A DNA stretch of 64,000 nt, taken from the NCBI RefSeq assembly GCF_900120405.1, contig NZ_LT635493.1, positions 961,452 through 1,025,451 of the forward strand, written 5' to 3'. The stretch comes from Urinicoccus massiliensis (GTDB taxonomy: Bacteria; Bacillota; Clostridia; Tissierellales; Peptoniphilaceae). Under the pieces are notes generated by a model. The model was given only the letters and a program-made list of their open reading frames with translations. It ran no database searches and was not told where the DNA came from. Shown piece by piece: positions 33,498 to 41,968 of the stretch. Each line of letters begins with the position of its first letter. Position 1 is the first letter of the stretch. The translations under genes were made by a program, and so were the position numbers.

Positions 33498-33641
33498 GAT
33501 AAGAAGCGGGTAAAACAAACTTGTTTAATAGAGCAAGAGATGAAAGAATCGTTGAATACAATTTAAGCTTTTGAATCTATCTTGTTTTATAAATAAGTTA
33601 AGTTTATTTGTAAGTATATTTTTAGATTAAAGGAAAATCCA

Positions 33642-34364
33642 ATGAAGAGAAAAATCTTGCTAGGGCTAGGTCTTCTTGTCTGCTTAATGGCCTGTGGTCA
33701 AGTAGAGAATAGTCCTTCTAGTAAAGACCATGAAAGCCAAAATCAGGAGAAGATTTTTAGCCGAATCAAAGAAGAGGGGGACCTAAGATCCTACTGCTTA
33801 GAAACAAGGGCGCAAGGGGACTCTTATGAAATAATCTCTCAAATTGAAGCCATGAAGGAGCCGAATATTTCCCACATTCAATGGGAAAGTCAAGAGGGGG
33901 ATAAGATAAAAAAAGGAGAAGAATTTCGCCTCGATGATTCCATCTTTCATAAAAAAACAGATGGGTCCTGGGAAAAAAGATCCCCAATGGAAGGTAGTCA
34001 ATTTAAGGCTAAGACAGAGCTTAGTACCAAAACTCTTTTAAGACCTTTAGAAAGATTTTACCAGGTCAAAGAAGAGGGAGATGCCTATATTTTGACTTTG
34101 GCATCAGGGGATGAAAATATCCAGGAAATCAAAACTATCCTCCAAGGAAAAGAAAGTTTTGATGAATTAATGTCTTTAAAGGTGACCTTTAGCTTTGATA
34201 AAAAGACGGGGTTTCCCTTGTCTTATGACTGGGAAGCTCAGGTTTACAATAAGGAATCTAAGGAAGAAAGGACCATCCAGCAAAAGGGGCAGTATAGTAG
34301 AGTGAATGAATTGGAAGGCCTTGAACTTCCTGATGAGATTAAGGAAGAAATCATAAAGGAATGA
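33642..34364 (+). CDS. Lipoprotein, unknown function
   Basis: A 240-residue lipoprotein: signal MKRKILLGLGLLVCLMAC with lipobox LMAC and Cys18. The mature part is charged, with beta-strand-like stretches (AYILTLASGDENIQEI, LKVTFSFDKKTGFPLSYDWEAQ). The overall layout recalls DUF6612/LolA-like lipoproteins of Firmicutes, but I cannot assign it firmly. It is AT-rich, stands alone, and ends at a terminator. Confidence 0.75.
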   Translation: MKRKILLGLGLLVCLMACGQVENSPSSKDHESQNQEKIFSRIKEEGDLRSYCLETRAQGDSYEIISQIEAMKEPNISHIQWESQEGDKIKKGEEFRLDDSIFHKKTDGSWEKRSPMEGSQFKAKTELSTKTLLRPLERFYQVKEEGDAYILTLASGDENIQEIKTILQGKESFDELMSLKVTFSFDKKTGFPLSYDWEAQVYNKESKEERTIQQKGQYSRVNELEGLELPDEIKEEIIKE

Positions 34365-34373
34365 TTGGAAAGA

Positions 34374-34418
34374 GTGAAAAGTCTTCTTGGTTGGGCTAGG
34401 GAGGCTTTTCATTTTTTT
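34374..34418 (+). terminator. Terminator after the lipoprotein gene
   Basis: GTGAAAAGTCTTC paired with GGAGGCTTTTCAT (imperfect), followed by seven T. It is immediately followed by the next promoter. Confidence 0.75.
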
Positions 34419-34419
34419 G

Positions 34420-34448
34420 TTGACAGGAGTTAGAGAAGCTGCTATTAT
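34420..34448 (+). promoter_or_regulatory. Promoter of the peptidase/peptide-transport operon
   Basis: Perfect TTGACA (34420-34425), 17-base spacer, TATTAT (34443-34448). The start site would be near 34455, giving a leader of about 270 bases. Confidence 0.8.
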
Positions 34449-34454
34449 GGTAAA

Positions 34455-34680
34455 AACTAAGCAGGAAGGACCTGCTTTTCATGGAAGGGGGCGATAAGCC
34501 ATGGATCAAGAAGTCTGTATGTCGCAAAGACCGCCAGCCTCTAGGACATGTCCTATGACTGGGCTAGAATCTTGGACTCCTTTTGCCATGACTTGCCGGC
34601 CCTTAACCTCTTATCATGAAGATTAAATAGGGGTTATGTCATTTGTCCGGGAGCTATTTGTATAGCTTCCCTTTTTTATA
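34455..34680 (+). ncRNA. Structured leader RNA with terminator (candidate riboswitch)
   Basis: Between a consensus promoter and the first gene lie about 225 non-coding bases containing several hairpins: GCAGG-AAGGA-CCTGC (34461-34475), CATGG ... CCATG (34480-34503), the mini-hairpin GTC-GCAAA-GAC (about 34521-34531), and AGGACATGTCCT inside AGCC ... GGGCT (about 34536-34565). It ends with the terminator GGGAGCTAT-TTGT-ATAGCTTCCC plus T6 (34649-34676). This is the layout of a transcription-attenuating riboswitch. The GTCGCAAAGACC part faintly recalls GEMM RNAs, but I cannot place it in a known class. No T-box or SAM motif is seen. Confidence 0.6.
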
Positions 34681-34724
34681 GGGAAATGGACAGGAAGAAG
34701 TAGAAGACCAAAAAAGGAGGACCT

Positions 34725-35489
34725 ATGAAGGAAAAAGATCGACCGGTTATTGGCATTGTAGCCACCAGGTGTCGCCGAGACGACCCGCCCTTTGGGGAAA
34801 AGTGGATTACCTATATCAATTCATGTTATGTGGAATCTGTCTCCAACAATGGGGGAGCCCCCCTGATGATTCCCTTTTCCAAACGGGCCACAGACGGGAT
34901 GCGGATGTTGGAATTTTGTGATGGATTGATTTTCCCCGGGGGCACGGACCTCAACCCCATGTTCTATAATGAAGAACCCACAAAAGACCTGGGACCTGTT
35001 GATCCGGAAACGGATGAATATTTGGCAGAGCTTATGACTGGGTCCATTGTCTTGAAAAAACCCATCCTGGCCATTTGCAAGGGGATGCAGCTGATGAATG
35101 TCCTCTTAGGTGGGAGTCTTTACCAGGACTTAAGCAAGAGGAAGAAAAGTACCCTGAGCCACCATCAATTCATTGACCGGTCCTACCCCCACCACCGGGT
35201 GGACCTACTGGAGGGGTCCTTGATGCGAAAAATCTTCCGCCAAGAGAGTATTTACACCAACAGCATCCACCACCAATCCTGTCGCTTTGTTCCCCAGGCC
35301 TTACGGATTACCGGCCGGACCCAGGACGGGGTGGTGGAAGCCGTTGAAGGGGTGGACCAGCCCCTCTTGGGTGTCCAATGGCACCCGGAAGACATGGTGG
35401 GTGGTGGAAAAACAAGTTACATGAATGAATTGTTTCGCTATTTTATAGAAGTTATGGTGGGAGGTGAACCATGGATTTTGAAAAACTAA
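34725..35489 (+). CDS. Gamma-glutamyl-gamma-aminobutyrate hydrolase family protein (peptidase C26)
   Basis: A 254-residue class I glutamine-amidotransferase-like hydrolase that cleaves gamma-glutamyl amide bonds. The nucleophile Cys lies in PILAICKGMQLMNV, the catalytic His in GVQWHPEDM, and DGLIFPGGTDLNP is the family's oxyanion region. It has no signal peptide. It leads an operon with an M20 amidohydrolase and a peptide importer, which suggests breakdown of imported gamma-glutamyl or acylated peptides. It overlaps the next gene by 19 bases. Confidence 0.92.
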   Translation: MKEKDRPVIGIVATRCRRDDPPFGEKWITYINSCYVESVSNNGGAPLMIPFSKRATDGMRMLEFCDGLIFPGGTDLNPMFYNEEPTKDLGPVDPETDEYLAELMTGSIVLKKPILAICKGMQLMNVLLGGSLYQDLSKRKKSTLSHHQFIDRSYPHHRVDLLEGSLMRKIFRQESIYTNSIHHQSCRFVPQALRITGRTQDGVVEAVEGVDQPLLGVQWHPEDMVGGGKTSYMNELFRYFIEVMVGGEPWILKN

Positions 35490-36700
35490 TGGACCTGGTG
35501 GACCAAGGCCAGGAGGAAGTCATCAGCTACCGCCGGAGATTTCATGAGCACCCGGAACTTTCCTTTCAGGAAGTGGAAACAAGGGCCTTCATTCAGGAAA
35601 AGTTACAGGCCTGGGGCATTCCTTGCAAGAGGGTGGCCAAGACAGGCCTGGTGGGAGAAATCCAAGGAGGCCTTCCCGGCCCCACCCTGGCCCTTAGGGC
35701 AGACATGGACGCCCTGCCCATCCAGGAGGAAACAGACCTGGCCTTTGCCTCTAAAAATCCAGGAGTCATGCATGCCTGTGGCCATGATGCCCATGCAGCC
35801 AACCTCTTGGGTGTGGCCAAGGTTTTAAATCAAATAAAAGACCAACTTCCCGGCCGGGTCAAGTTGATTTTTCAACCGGCGGAAGAAGCCGGAGGAGGCG
35901 GGCGAGAAATCGTCAAAAGTGGCCTTTTAGATGACGTTGACCTGGCCCTGGGCTTTCACGTTTGGGTGGCTCCGGAGGGGAAAATCCGCATCCAAAAGGG
36001 CTACACCACAGCCTATTCCGATGCCATTGGCCTAGATATTTATGGCAAGGCCTCCCACAGCTCCCGGCCCAAGGAGGGGGTGGACGCTCTTTTTATCAGC
36101 TCTAAAGTTTTAGACCACATCTACAGCCTAAAAGACCGGCTCTTTAACCCCCAAGACCAATACACCCTGAGTCTGGGAAAAATTCATGGGGGCCAGGCCA
36201 TTAACATCCTGCCGGACCACATCCACATTGACGGCATGATTCGGTCCATGAACCCCCAAGTTCGTCAGGACCTAAAGGAGATGGTGGAAAAAATTGTCCG
36301 GGAAATTCCCCAGCTCTATGGAGGACGGGGGGAATTTACCTTCAAGGAAGGCTACCCCAGTGTCTATAATGACCCGAGCTTACAAAAAAATGCCCTGGAT
36401 TATTTAAAAAATAGCCTTAAAAATCTTATAAAAGATTTGAATTTGGGTATAAATTCTATGTCTATACAAGATTATTTGATGGATGACCCCGGGACGGAAC
36501 TTGGAGCAGAAGATTTTGGCTTTTATAGCCAAAAAGTTCCCAGTCTTTTTCTCTGGATTGGAACGGGCCTTGGACCCCAAGCTCACAATAATCAATTTAT
36601 GATTAATGAAAATTGCCTGGTCTATATGACCCGTCTTATGGTGAGCCTATCGATACAACTATTGAAAACACATGAGGAGGAGAGAGATGAAGAAAACTAA
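35471..36700 (+). CDS. M20 family amidohydrolase (N-acyl-amino-acid hydrolase type)
   Basis: A 409-residue two-zinc hydrolase. RRRFHEHPELSFQE, ADMDALPIQEET, MHACGHDAHAANLLG with the metal His, and QPAEEAGGGG with the catalytic Glu pair place it among HipO/AmhX-like amidohydrolases that release amino acids from N-acyl conjugates. A short AT-rich patch (about 36405-36480) adds roughly ten residues before the final metal-binding segment GAEDFGFY. It overlaps both neighbours and is translated within the transport operon. Confidence 0.92.
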   Translation: MDFEKLMDLVDQGQEEVISYRRRFHEHPELSFQEVETRAFIQEKLQAWGIPCKRVAKTGLVGEIQGGLPGPTLALRADMDALPIQEETDLAFASKNPGVMHACGHDAHAANLLGVAKVLNQIKDQLPGRVKLIFQPAEEAGGGGREIVKSGLLDDVDLALGFHVWVAPEGKIRIQKGYTTAYSDAIGLDIYGKASHSSRPKEGVDALFISSKVLDHIYSLKDRLFNPQDQYTLSLGKIHGGQAINILPDHIHIDGMIRSMNPQVRQDLKEMVEKIVREIPQLYGGRGEFTFKEGYPSVYNDPSLQKNALDYLKNSLKNLIKDLNLGINSMSIQDYLMDDPGTELGAEDFGFYSQKVPSLFLWIGTGLGPQAHNNQFMINENCLVYMTRLMVSLSIQLLKTHEEERDEEN

Positions 36701-38231
36701 ATTAGGCCTTTTGGCCCTGGCCCTGGTCCTAGTTCTTACCGCCTGTGGAGGATCTGGAGGGTCTAAAGAGGCCCCAGCTGGCGCAAGTCAAGATCCCGAC
36801 ACCCTAAGAGTGGCGGTGGCCTCGGATGCCATTACCCTGGATCCTGAAAAATACAACGACGTCTATTCAGAAAATGTTATGAAGCAAATTTACAACAAGC
36901 TCATGGACGTGGACAAGGATGGAAAGCTGGTGGAAAGTCTGGCAGAATCCATAGACCAACCTGACGCCAAGACCTTTATCGTCCACTTGAAACCCGGAGT
37001 TAAATTCCACAATGGAGATACTTTGAAGGCCAGCGACGTAGTCTTTAGTCTGAAACGCCTCATTAACAGCGATGGCTACAGCTACATTTTTGGCAAGATT
37101 ATCCCTGAAAGCCTCAAGGCCACAGATGACTTGACCCTAGAATTTAAGCTAAACCAAGCAGACGGGTCCTTCCTGGCTGCCCTGGCCCATCCCTCTGCAG
37201 CCATCTTAAGTGAAAGGGCTGTAACAGAAGCCGGAGATGGCTATGACAAGGCCCCTGTTGGGACTGGCCCCTACAAGTTTGATTCCTGGACCAAACTCCA
37301 AGAAATCAAGCTGAGCCGTTTTGATGACTACTTTGGCGACAAGGCCAAGATAAAAAACCTGGTCCTAAGGATTATTCCTGAAGCCAACAACCGGGTTATT
37401 GAATTGGAAAGTGGCGGGGTTGACCTGGCCTATGAAGTGGCCCCCAAGGACATTCAAAAAATTGAAGAAAATGAAAATCTGCAAGTCTTCCGTCGCCTGG
37501 ACCGGTCCATCCACTTCTTAGGTCTACGTTGTGACCAAGATGGGGCCTTTGCTAACCCCAAGGCCAGAGAAGCCATGGCCCATGCCATTAACATGGAAGA
37601 AATTGTAAAGACCGTCTTCCAAGGAGTGGGCAAGGTGGCGACAGGACCTGTCAATCCTGAATTCCCCTACAGTATTTCTGACAAGTTGGAAGCTAGAAAA
37701 TACGACCCTGACCTGGCCAAAAAATTATTTGCAGAGGCAGGCATTGAACCGGGCCACACCTTTAAGCTCTATGTCAACGACAACCAACAAAGACAAGACA
37801 TGGCCCAAATTATTCAAGCCCAATTGCAAGACCTGGGCTACAATGTAGAAATTACCACCCTGGAATGGGGCGTCTATATGAATGCGGTGAAAAACAAGGA
37901 ACACGACATGTTTATCATGAGTTGGAACCCATCCATCCAAGATATCCACTATGCCATGTTCTCTCCCTTCCACTCCAAGAACCTAGGAGAAGGACCCAAC
38001 TTCATGTTCTACCAAAATCCGGAAGTGGACAAGCTCTTGTCTGACGCCATCCAATTGGATAACGGCCCAGATAGGGAACAACTCTACCAGCAAGCCCAAG
38101 AAGTGGTAGACAAGGACCACCCCTGGATCTACATTGCCAATGGAGAACAAGTCCTGGGAGCCAGCAAGGCTGTCAAAAACTTTGATATCCTGGCCGGGAC
38201 CTCCCAAGCCCTATGGACCATTGAAAAATAA
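36687..38231 (+). CDS. Oligopeptide ABC transporter substrate-binding lipoprotein
   Basis: An extracellular binding protein of family 5. The lipoprotein signal ends LVLTAC, and the SBP_5 signature is seen in VVFSLKRLINSDGYSYIFGKI and the surrounding region. I start at ATG 36687 because GAGGAGGAGAG lies directly upstream; an ATG five codons earlier is inside that ribosome site. The roughly 514 residues are normal for DppA/OppA. The ligand is not readable; the two hydrolases upstream suggest peptides or acyl-amino acids. Confidence 0.94.
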   Translation: MKKTKLGLLALALVLVLTACGGSGGSKEAPAGASQDPDTLRVAVASDAITLDPEKYNDVYSENVMKQIYNKLMDVDKDGKLVESLAESIDQPDAKTFIVHLKPGVKFHNGDTLKASDVVFSLKRLINSDGYSYIFGKIIPESLKATDDLTLEFKLNQADGSFLAALAHPSAAILSERAVTEAGDGYDKAPVGTGPYKFDSWTKLQEIKLSRFDDYFGDKAKIKNLVLRIIPEANNRVIELESGGVDLAYEVAPKDIQKIEENENLQVFRRLDRSIHFLGLRCDQDGAFANPKAREAMAHAINMEEIVKTVFQGVGKVATGPVNPEFPYSISDKLEARKYDPDLAKKLFAEAGIEPGHTFKLYVNDNQQRQDMAQIIQAQLQDLGYNVEITTLEWGVYMNAVKNKEHDMFIMSWNPSIQDIHYAMFSPFHSKNLGEGPNFMFYQNPEVDKLLSDAIQLDNGPDREQLYQQAQEVVDKDHPWIYIANGEQVLGASKAVKNFDILAGTSQALWTIEK

Positions 38232-38255
38232 GATAGGATAAATGAAGAGCTGGCG

Positions 38256-38286
38256 AGTTCCCACGACTTGTGGGAACTTGTCTTTT
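38256..38286 (+). promoter_or_regulatory. Intercistronic hairpin between binding protein and permease
   Basis: AGTTCCCAC-GACTT-GTGGGAACT followed by TGTCTTTT. It is a weak terminator or 3'-stabilising stem, a common arrangement that keeps the binding protein more abundant than its permeases. Confidence 0.65.
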
Positions 38287-38307
38287 AATAAAGGACAAGG
38301 ATAGCCT

Positions 38308-39237
38308 ATGTTGAAGTATATTTTCAAAAGAATACTTTCCCTGATACCCACCCTGATTGGTGTGAGTTTTATTGTATTTACCCTCCTGTATTTTACCCCT
38401 GGAGATGCGGTGACAGCCACCATGGGGGCCACAGCACCCAAGGAGGCCATGGAGGCCGCCAGGGAGTCTTTGGGTTTAAATGACCCCTTCTTTATCCAAT
38501 ACGGTCGTTTTTTAAAAAATGCCCTCTTGCATTTTGACCTGGGTAAGTCCTACATTACGGGAAATTCTGTCACAGACACCCTGGCCCAAGTCTTTCCCAA
38601 CACCTTGAAGCTGGCCTTTTTCTCCCTGTCCATTGCCCTCTTTTTCGGCATTGGCCTGGGGATCTTCAGTGCAGTGAAAAAATATTCAGTCTGGGACCAA
38701 ATTTCCATGGTTTTTGGCCTCATTGGTTTGGCCATGCCCATCTTTTGGTCGGGATTGCTTTTAATTCTTCTCTTTTCTGTCCGTTGGGGACTTTTGCCTT
38801 CCTCGGGTTTTATGGGTTTTAAGTACATGATCTTGCCGGGAATGGCCCTGGGACTCCAGTCCACAGCCGTCATTCTAAGGCAAACCCGGTCCTCCATGCT
38901 GGATGTCTTGGACCAGGACTATATTCGAACAGCCCGGGCCAAGGGGGTCAAGGAATCCAGGGTCATTATCATCCATGCCTTGAGAAATGCCCTGGTGCCA
39001 GTAATCACCAGTATCGGCCTCCAAATGGGCAGCCTCCTAGGGGGGTCTGTCTTGACGGAAACAATTTTTTCCATTCCCGGCATTGGCCGGATTATGGTGG
39101 AATCCATAAAGACCAGGGACTACCCCCTGATCCTGGGCGGGGTCCTCTTTATTGCCCTGGCCTATTGTTTGATTTCCCTCTTGGTTGACATTCTCTATTC
39201 CGTAGTTGACCCCAAAATAAGAAGTAAGAGCAGGTGA
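38308..39237 (+). CDS. dppB: Peptide ABC transporter permease DppB/OppB type
   Basis: A 309-residue permease with six membrane helices. The N-terminal KYIFKRILSLIPTLIGVSFIVF and the cytoplasmic EAA loop DYIRTARAKGVKESRVIIIHALRNAL (the contact point for the ATPase) are diagnostic. It forms the pore with the next gene, whose start is just after its stop. Confidence 0.95.
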   Translation: MLKYIFKRILSLIPTLIGVSFIVFTLLYFTPGDAVTATMGATAPKEAMEAARESLGLNDPFFIQYGRFLKNALLHFDLGKSYITGNSVTDTLAQVFPNTLKLAFFSLSIALFFGIGLGIFSAVKKYSVWDQISMVFGLIGLAMPIFWSGLLLILLFSVRWGLLPSSGFMGFKYMILPGMALGLQSTAVILRQTRSSMLDVLDQDYIRTARAKGVKESRVIIIHALRNALVPVITSIGLQMGSLLGGSVLTETIFSIPGIGRIMVESIKTRDYPLILGGVLFIALAYCLISLLVDILYSVVDPKIRSKSR

Positions 39238-39242
39238 CAAAG

Positions 39243-40088
39243 ATGCATTCAAGATCCAAAGATTTTTGGCGACAATTTAAAAAAAATAAACTGGCTGTCT
39301 TTGGCCTGGCCCTTTTGGGGATTATGATCCTTTTTTGCATCCTGGCCCCGGTTTTGACGCCTTATGGCTATGCAGACCAGGCCCTGGTGGACCGTTTCCA
39401 ACTTCCTTCCGCTAGCCACATCCTGGGAACCGATGAATTTGGTCGCGACATCCTGAGCCGGATCCTCTATGGTGGCCGCCTGTCCTTTTTAATTGGCCTG
39501 GGGTCCATGGTGGTTTCTTTAATCGCCGGGACTTTTTTGGGAGCCCTAGCAGGATTTTTTGAAGGCCCCCTGGATGCATTTATCATGCGGATTATGGACA
39601 TGCTCTTGGCCATCCCCCAATTGGTTTTGGCCATAGCCATTGCAGCAGCCTTGGGGGGAGGGATTGGCAATGTCATTTTAGCCGTATCCATCTCCAGTCT
39701 TCCGGGCTATGCTCGGATTATGCGGGCTAGTGTTTTGTCGGTGAAGAAGCAAGAGTACATTGAAGCGGCCCAAACGACAGGGGCCGGCCTGGGACGACTT
39801 TTGTTGGTCCACATCTTACCCAACTGCCTGGGCCCCTTAATTGTCCAAGCAACCTTAGGTGTAGGGGTCTCTATTTTATCGGCAGCTTCTTTAAGTTTTA
39901 TCGGGGTGGGCATTGCCCCACCTACACCGGAATGGGGAGCCATGCTCTCTACTGGTCGGGCCTATATTCGAGACTATCCCCACCTGACCCTCTTTCCAGG
40001 TCTAGCCATTGCCTTGAGCATCTTCGCCTTAAATGTCCTGGGAGATGGAATTCGGGATGCCTTTGATCCCAAGCAAAGGAGGGCCTAA
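39243..40088 (+). CDS. dppC: Peptide ABC transporter permease DppC/OppC type
   Basis: A permease of about 281 residues. The typical start RSKDFWRQFKKNKLAVFGLALL, the segment HILGTDEFGRDILSRILYG and the EAA loop EYIEAAQTTGAG are present. ATG 39243 is favoured because AGGTG lies seven bases upstream; a GTG at 39234 overlapping the dppB stop is the alternative. One base overlaps the next ATG. Confidence 0.95.
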   Translation: MHSRSKDFWRQFKKNKLAVFGLALLGIMILFCILAPVLTPYGYADQALVDRFQLPSASHILGTDEFGRDILSRILYGGRLSFLIGLGSMVVSLIAGTFLGALAGFFEGPLDAFIMRIMDMLLAIPQLVLAIAIAAALGGGIGNVILAVSISSLPGYARIMRASVLSVKKQEYIEAAQTTGAGLGRLLLVHILPNCLGPLIVQATLGVGVSILSAASLSFIGVGIAPPTPEWGAMLSTGRAYIRDYPHLTLFPGLAIALSIFALNVLGDGIRDAFDPKQRRA

Positions 40089-41026
40089 TGTTTATTGAAA
40101 TTAAAAATTTACACACCTATTTTCATACAGACCAAGGCCTGGTAAAGAGTATCCAGGGAGTCAATTTTTCCATACCGGCCCACTCCACCACCTGCCTTGT
40201 TGGAGAGTCAGGGTCGGGGAAGAGTGTGACCGCCCTGTCCATGATGGGCCTTCTTCCCAAGAAGCAAGCAGAAGTAGTTCAAGGGGAAATCCTCTTTGAC
40301 GGCCAGGACCTCTTAAAGATGTCCCCCAGCCAATTAAGGCAAATGAGGGGGAGGGAAATGGCCATGATCTTTCAAGAACCCATGACTTCTTTAAATCCCG
40401 GCCTGACCATTGGCTACCAAATCCAAGAGGCCTTGAAAATCGGCCAGGACCTGGGGAAAAAAGAAAGCAGGCAAAGGGCCCTGGACCTGGTAAAAATGGT
40501 GGACCTGCCGCGACCTGAAAAAATTTTAAAGGCCTACCCCCATCAACTTTCCGGGGGCCAAAGGCAAAGGGTCATGATTGCCATGGGCCTGGCCAACAAG
40601 CCCAAGCTCCTAATTGCTGATGAGCCTACAACGGCCTTGGACGTAACCATCCAGGCCCAGGTCCTTTGTCTTTTGGACCAGCTTAAGAAAAAAACCGGCA
40701 CGGCCATCCTCCTCATTACCCATGACCTGGGCGTGGTGGCGGAAATGGCCGACTATGTTGTGGTCATGTTCCATGGCCGGGTGGTGGAAAGGGGAACCGT
40801 TTTTGAGATTTTTGACCAACCTGCCCACCCCTATACCCGGGCCCTTTTGGCGGCAAGACCCAGCATAAACATTCATGCAGACGGCATTGAAAGCCATGTG
40901 GAAAGCATCCGGGTCCAAGCCTCCCAAGAGGAAATTGACCAAGAAGAGCCCTTTGAAGAAATTTGGCTATCGGAAAGCCATATGGTTTCCATCTTTGCCA
41001 ACCACCAGGAGGTGGACCATGACTAA
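40088..41026 (+). CDS. dppD: Peptide ABC transporter ATPase DppD/OppD type
   Basis: A 312-residue ATPase: Walker A GESGSGKSV, Q-loop FQEP, signature LSGGQRQR, Walker B LLIADEPTTALD. The HPYTRAL region typical of the Opp/Dpp ATPase C-terminus is present. The usual late cysteine cluster of many OppD iron-sulphur proteins is not evident here. It overlaps dppF by 8 bases. Confidence 0.95.
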   Translation: MFIEIKNLHTYFHTDQGLVKSIQGVNFSIPAHSTTCLVGESGSGKSVTALSMMGLLPKKQAEVVQGEILFDGQDLLKMSPSQLRQMRGREMAMIFQEPMTSLNPGLTIGYQIQEALKIGQDLGKKESRQRALDLVKMVDLPRPEKILKAYPHQLSGGQRQRVMIAMGLANKPKLLIADEPTTALDVTIQAQVLCLLDQLKKKTGTAILLITHDLGVVAEMADYVVVMFHGRVVERGTVFEIFDQPAHPYTRALLAARPSINIHADGIESHVESIRVQASQEEIDQEEPFEEIWLSESHMVSIFANHQEVDHD

Positions 41027-41852
41027 AAGCCTATTAGAAGTGGAAAATTTAACAAAAAAATTCACCCTGGGGAAGAAACTTTTTGGTCAAAAGGAAGAAC
41101 TTTTGGCCGTGGACAATGTATCCTTTAGCCTGGACCAGGGAAAAACCCTGGGAATTGTTGGTGAGTCGGGGTCCGGTAAGTCCACCCTGGCCCGGTGCAT
41201 CATCGGCCTCTACCGGGAAGTCCAAGGGAAAATCCTCTTTGACGGCCAAGACCTGGTGACCCTGTCTAAAAAAGACTTTCGCAAGGTGAGGCCCCGAATC
41301 CAAATGGTCTTTCAAGACCCCTATTCATCCTTAAACCCCCGCTTTTCAGCAGGCAATATGATCCTGGAAAGCCTAAGAAATATGCCTGGGAGGGTCCAAG
41401 GAGACCCCCGGGAAAGGGTCAAAGAAACCATGGAACTTTGTGGCCTATCTTCCAGCTACTACAACCGCTACCCCCATGAATTTTCCGGAGGCCAAAGGCA
41501 GAGAATCAGTATTGCCCGGGCCCTGGTGACCCAACCGGACCTGGTGATTTTAGATGAACCCACCTCGGCCTTGGATGTCAGCATCCAGGCCCAAATCATT
41601 GACCTCTTAAAGGACCTCCAGAAGGAATTTTCCCTCACCTACCTCTTTATTTCCCATGACTTGGCTGTTGTGGCCAACCTCTGCCACCATGTGGCTGTAA
41701 TGGAAAAGGGAAAAATTGTGGAAAGGGGGAGTCGGGATGAAATTTTTATCCACCCCCAAGAGGACTACACCAAAAAACTCCTAAGGGCCATTCCCGTTGA
41801 CCATCCCTCAAAAAGGAAAGCCAGCTTTATTTGTGCCCAGGAAGAAAATTAA
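41019..41852 (+). CDS. dppF: Peptide ABC transporter ATPase DppF/OppF type
   Basis: A 277-residue partner ATPase: Walker A GESGSGKST, FQDPYSSLNPR, signature FSGGQRQR, Walker B LVILDEPTSALD. I start it at ATG 41019 (MTKSLLEVENLTKKF), with AGGAGGTGG upstream, rather than a much longer frame overlapping dppD. It is the last gene of the operon. Confidence 0.95.
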   Translation: MTKSLLEVENLTKKFTLGKKLFGQKEELLAVDNVSFSLDQGKTLGIVGESGSGKSTLARCIIGLYREVQGKILFDGQDLVTLSKKDFRKVRPRIQMVFQDPYSSLNPRFSAGNMILESLRNMPGRVQGDPRERVKETMELCGLSSSYYNRYPHEFSGGQRQRISIARALVTQPDLVILDEPTSALDVSIQAQIIDLLKDLQKEFSLTYLFISHDLAVVANLCHHVAVMEKGKIVERGSRDEIFIHPQEDYTKKLLRAIPVDHPSKRKASFICAQEEN

Positions 41853-41860
41853 GACAAGTC

Positions 41861-41891
41861 AAGCAGAGGTTGTCAAAATCTCTGCTTTTTT
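41861..41891 (+). terminator. Terminator of the peptide-transport operon
   Basis: AAGCAGAG paired with CTCTGCTT across an 11-base loop, followed by a T-run. A -10-like TGTATAATG (41915-41923) for the next gene follows about 25 bases later. Confidence 0.85.
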
Positions 41892-41968
41892 CGTGGAAAA
41901 ATTCCGGGAACTGGTGTATAATGAGAACATGAATCAATTTAGGCCGACCAAATTAGGAGGGAGGAAAA

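Noticed and set aside
34500-34570. c-di-GMP (GEMM) riboswitch assignment for the 34.5 kb leader
   Set aside because: Only GTCGCAAAGACC resembles the GEMM core; the other conserved parts are not in register, so the class was left open.
40875-41018. N-terminal extension of the DppF ATPase
   Set aside because: The longer frame overlaps dppD and encodes non-family residues; ATG 41019 has a strong ribosome site and the family start.
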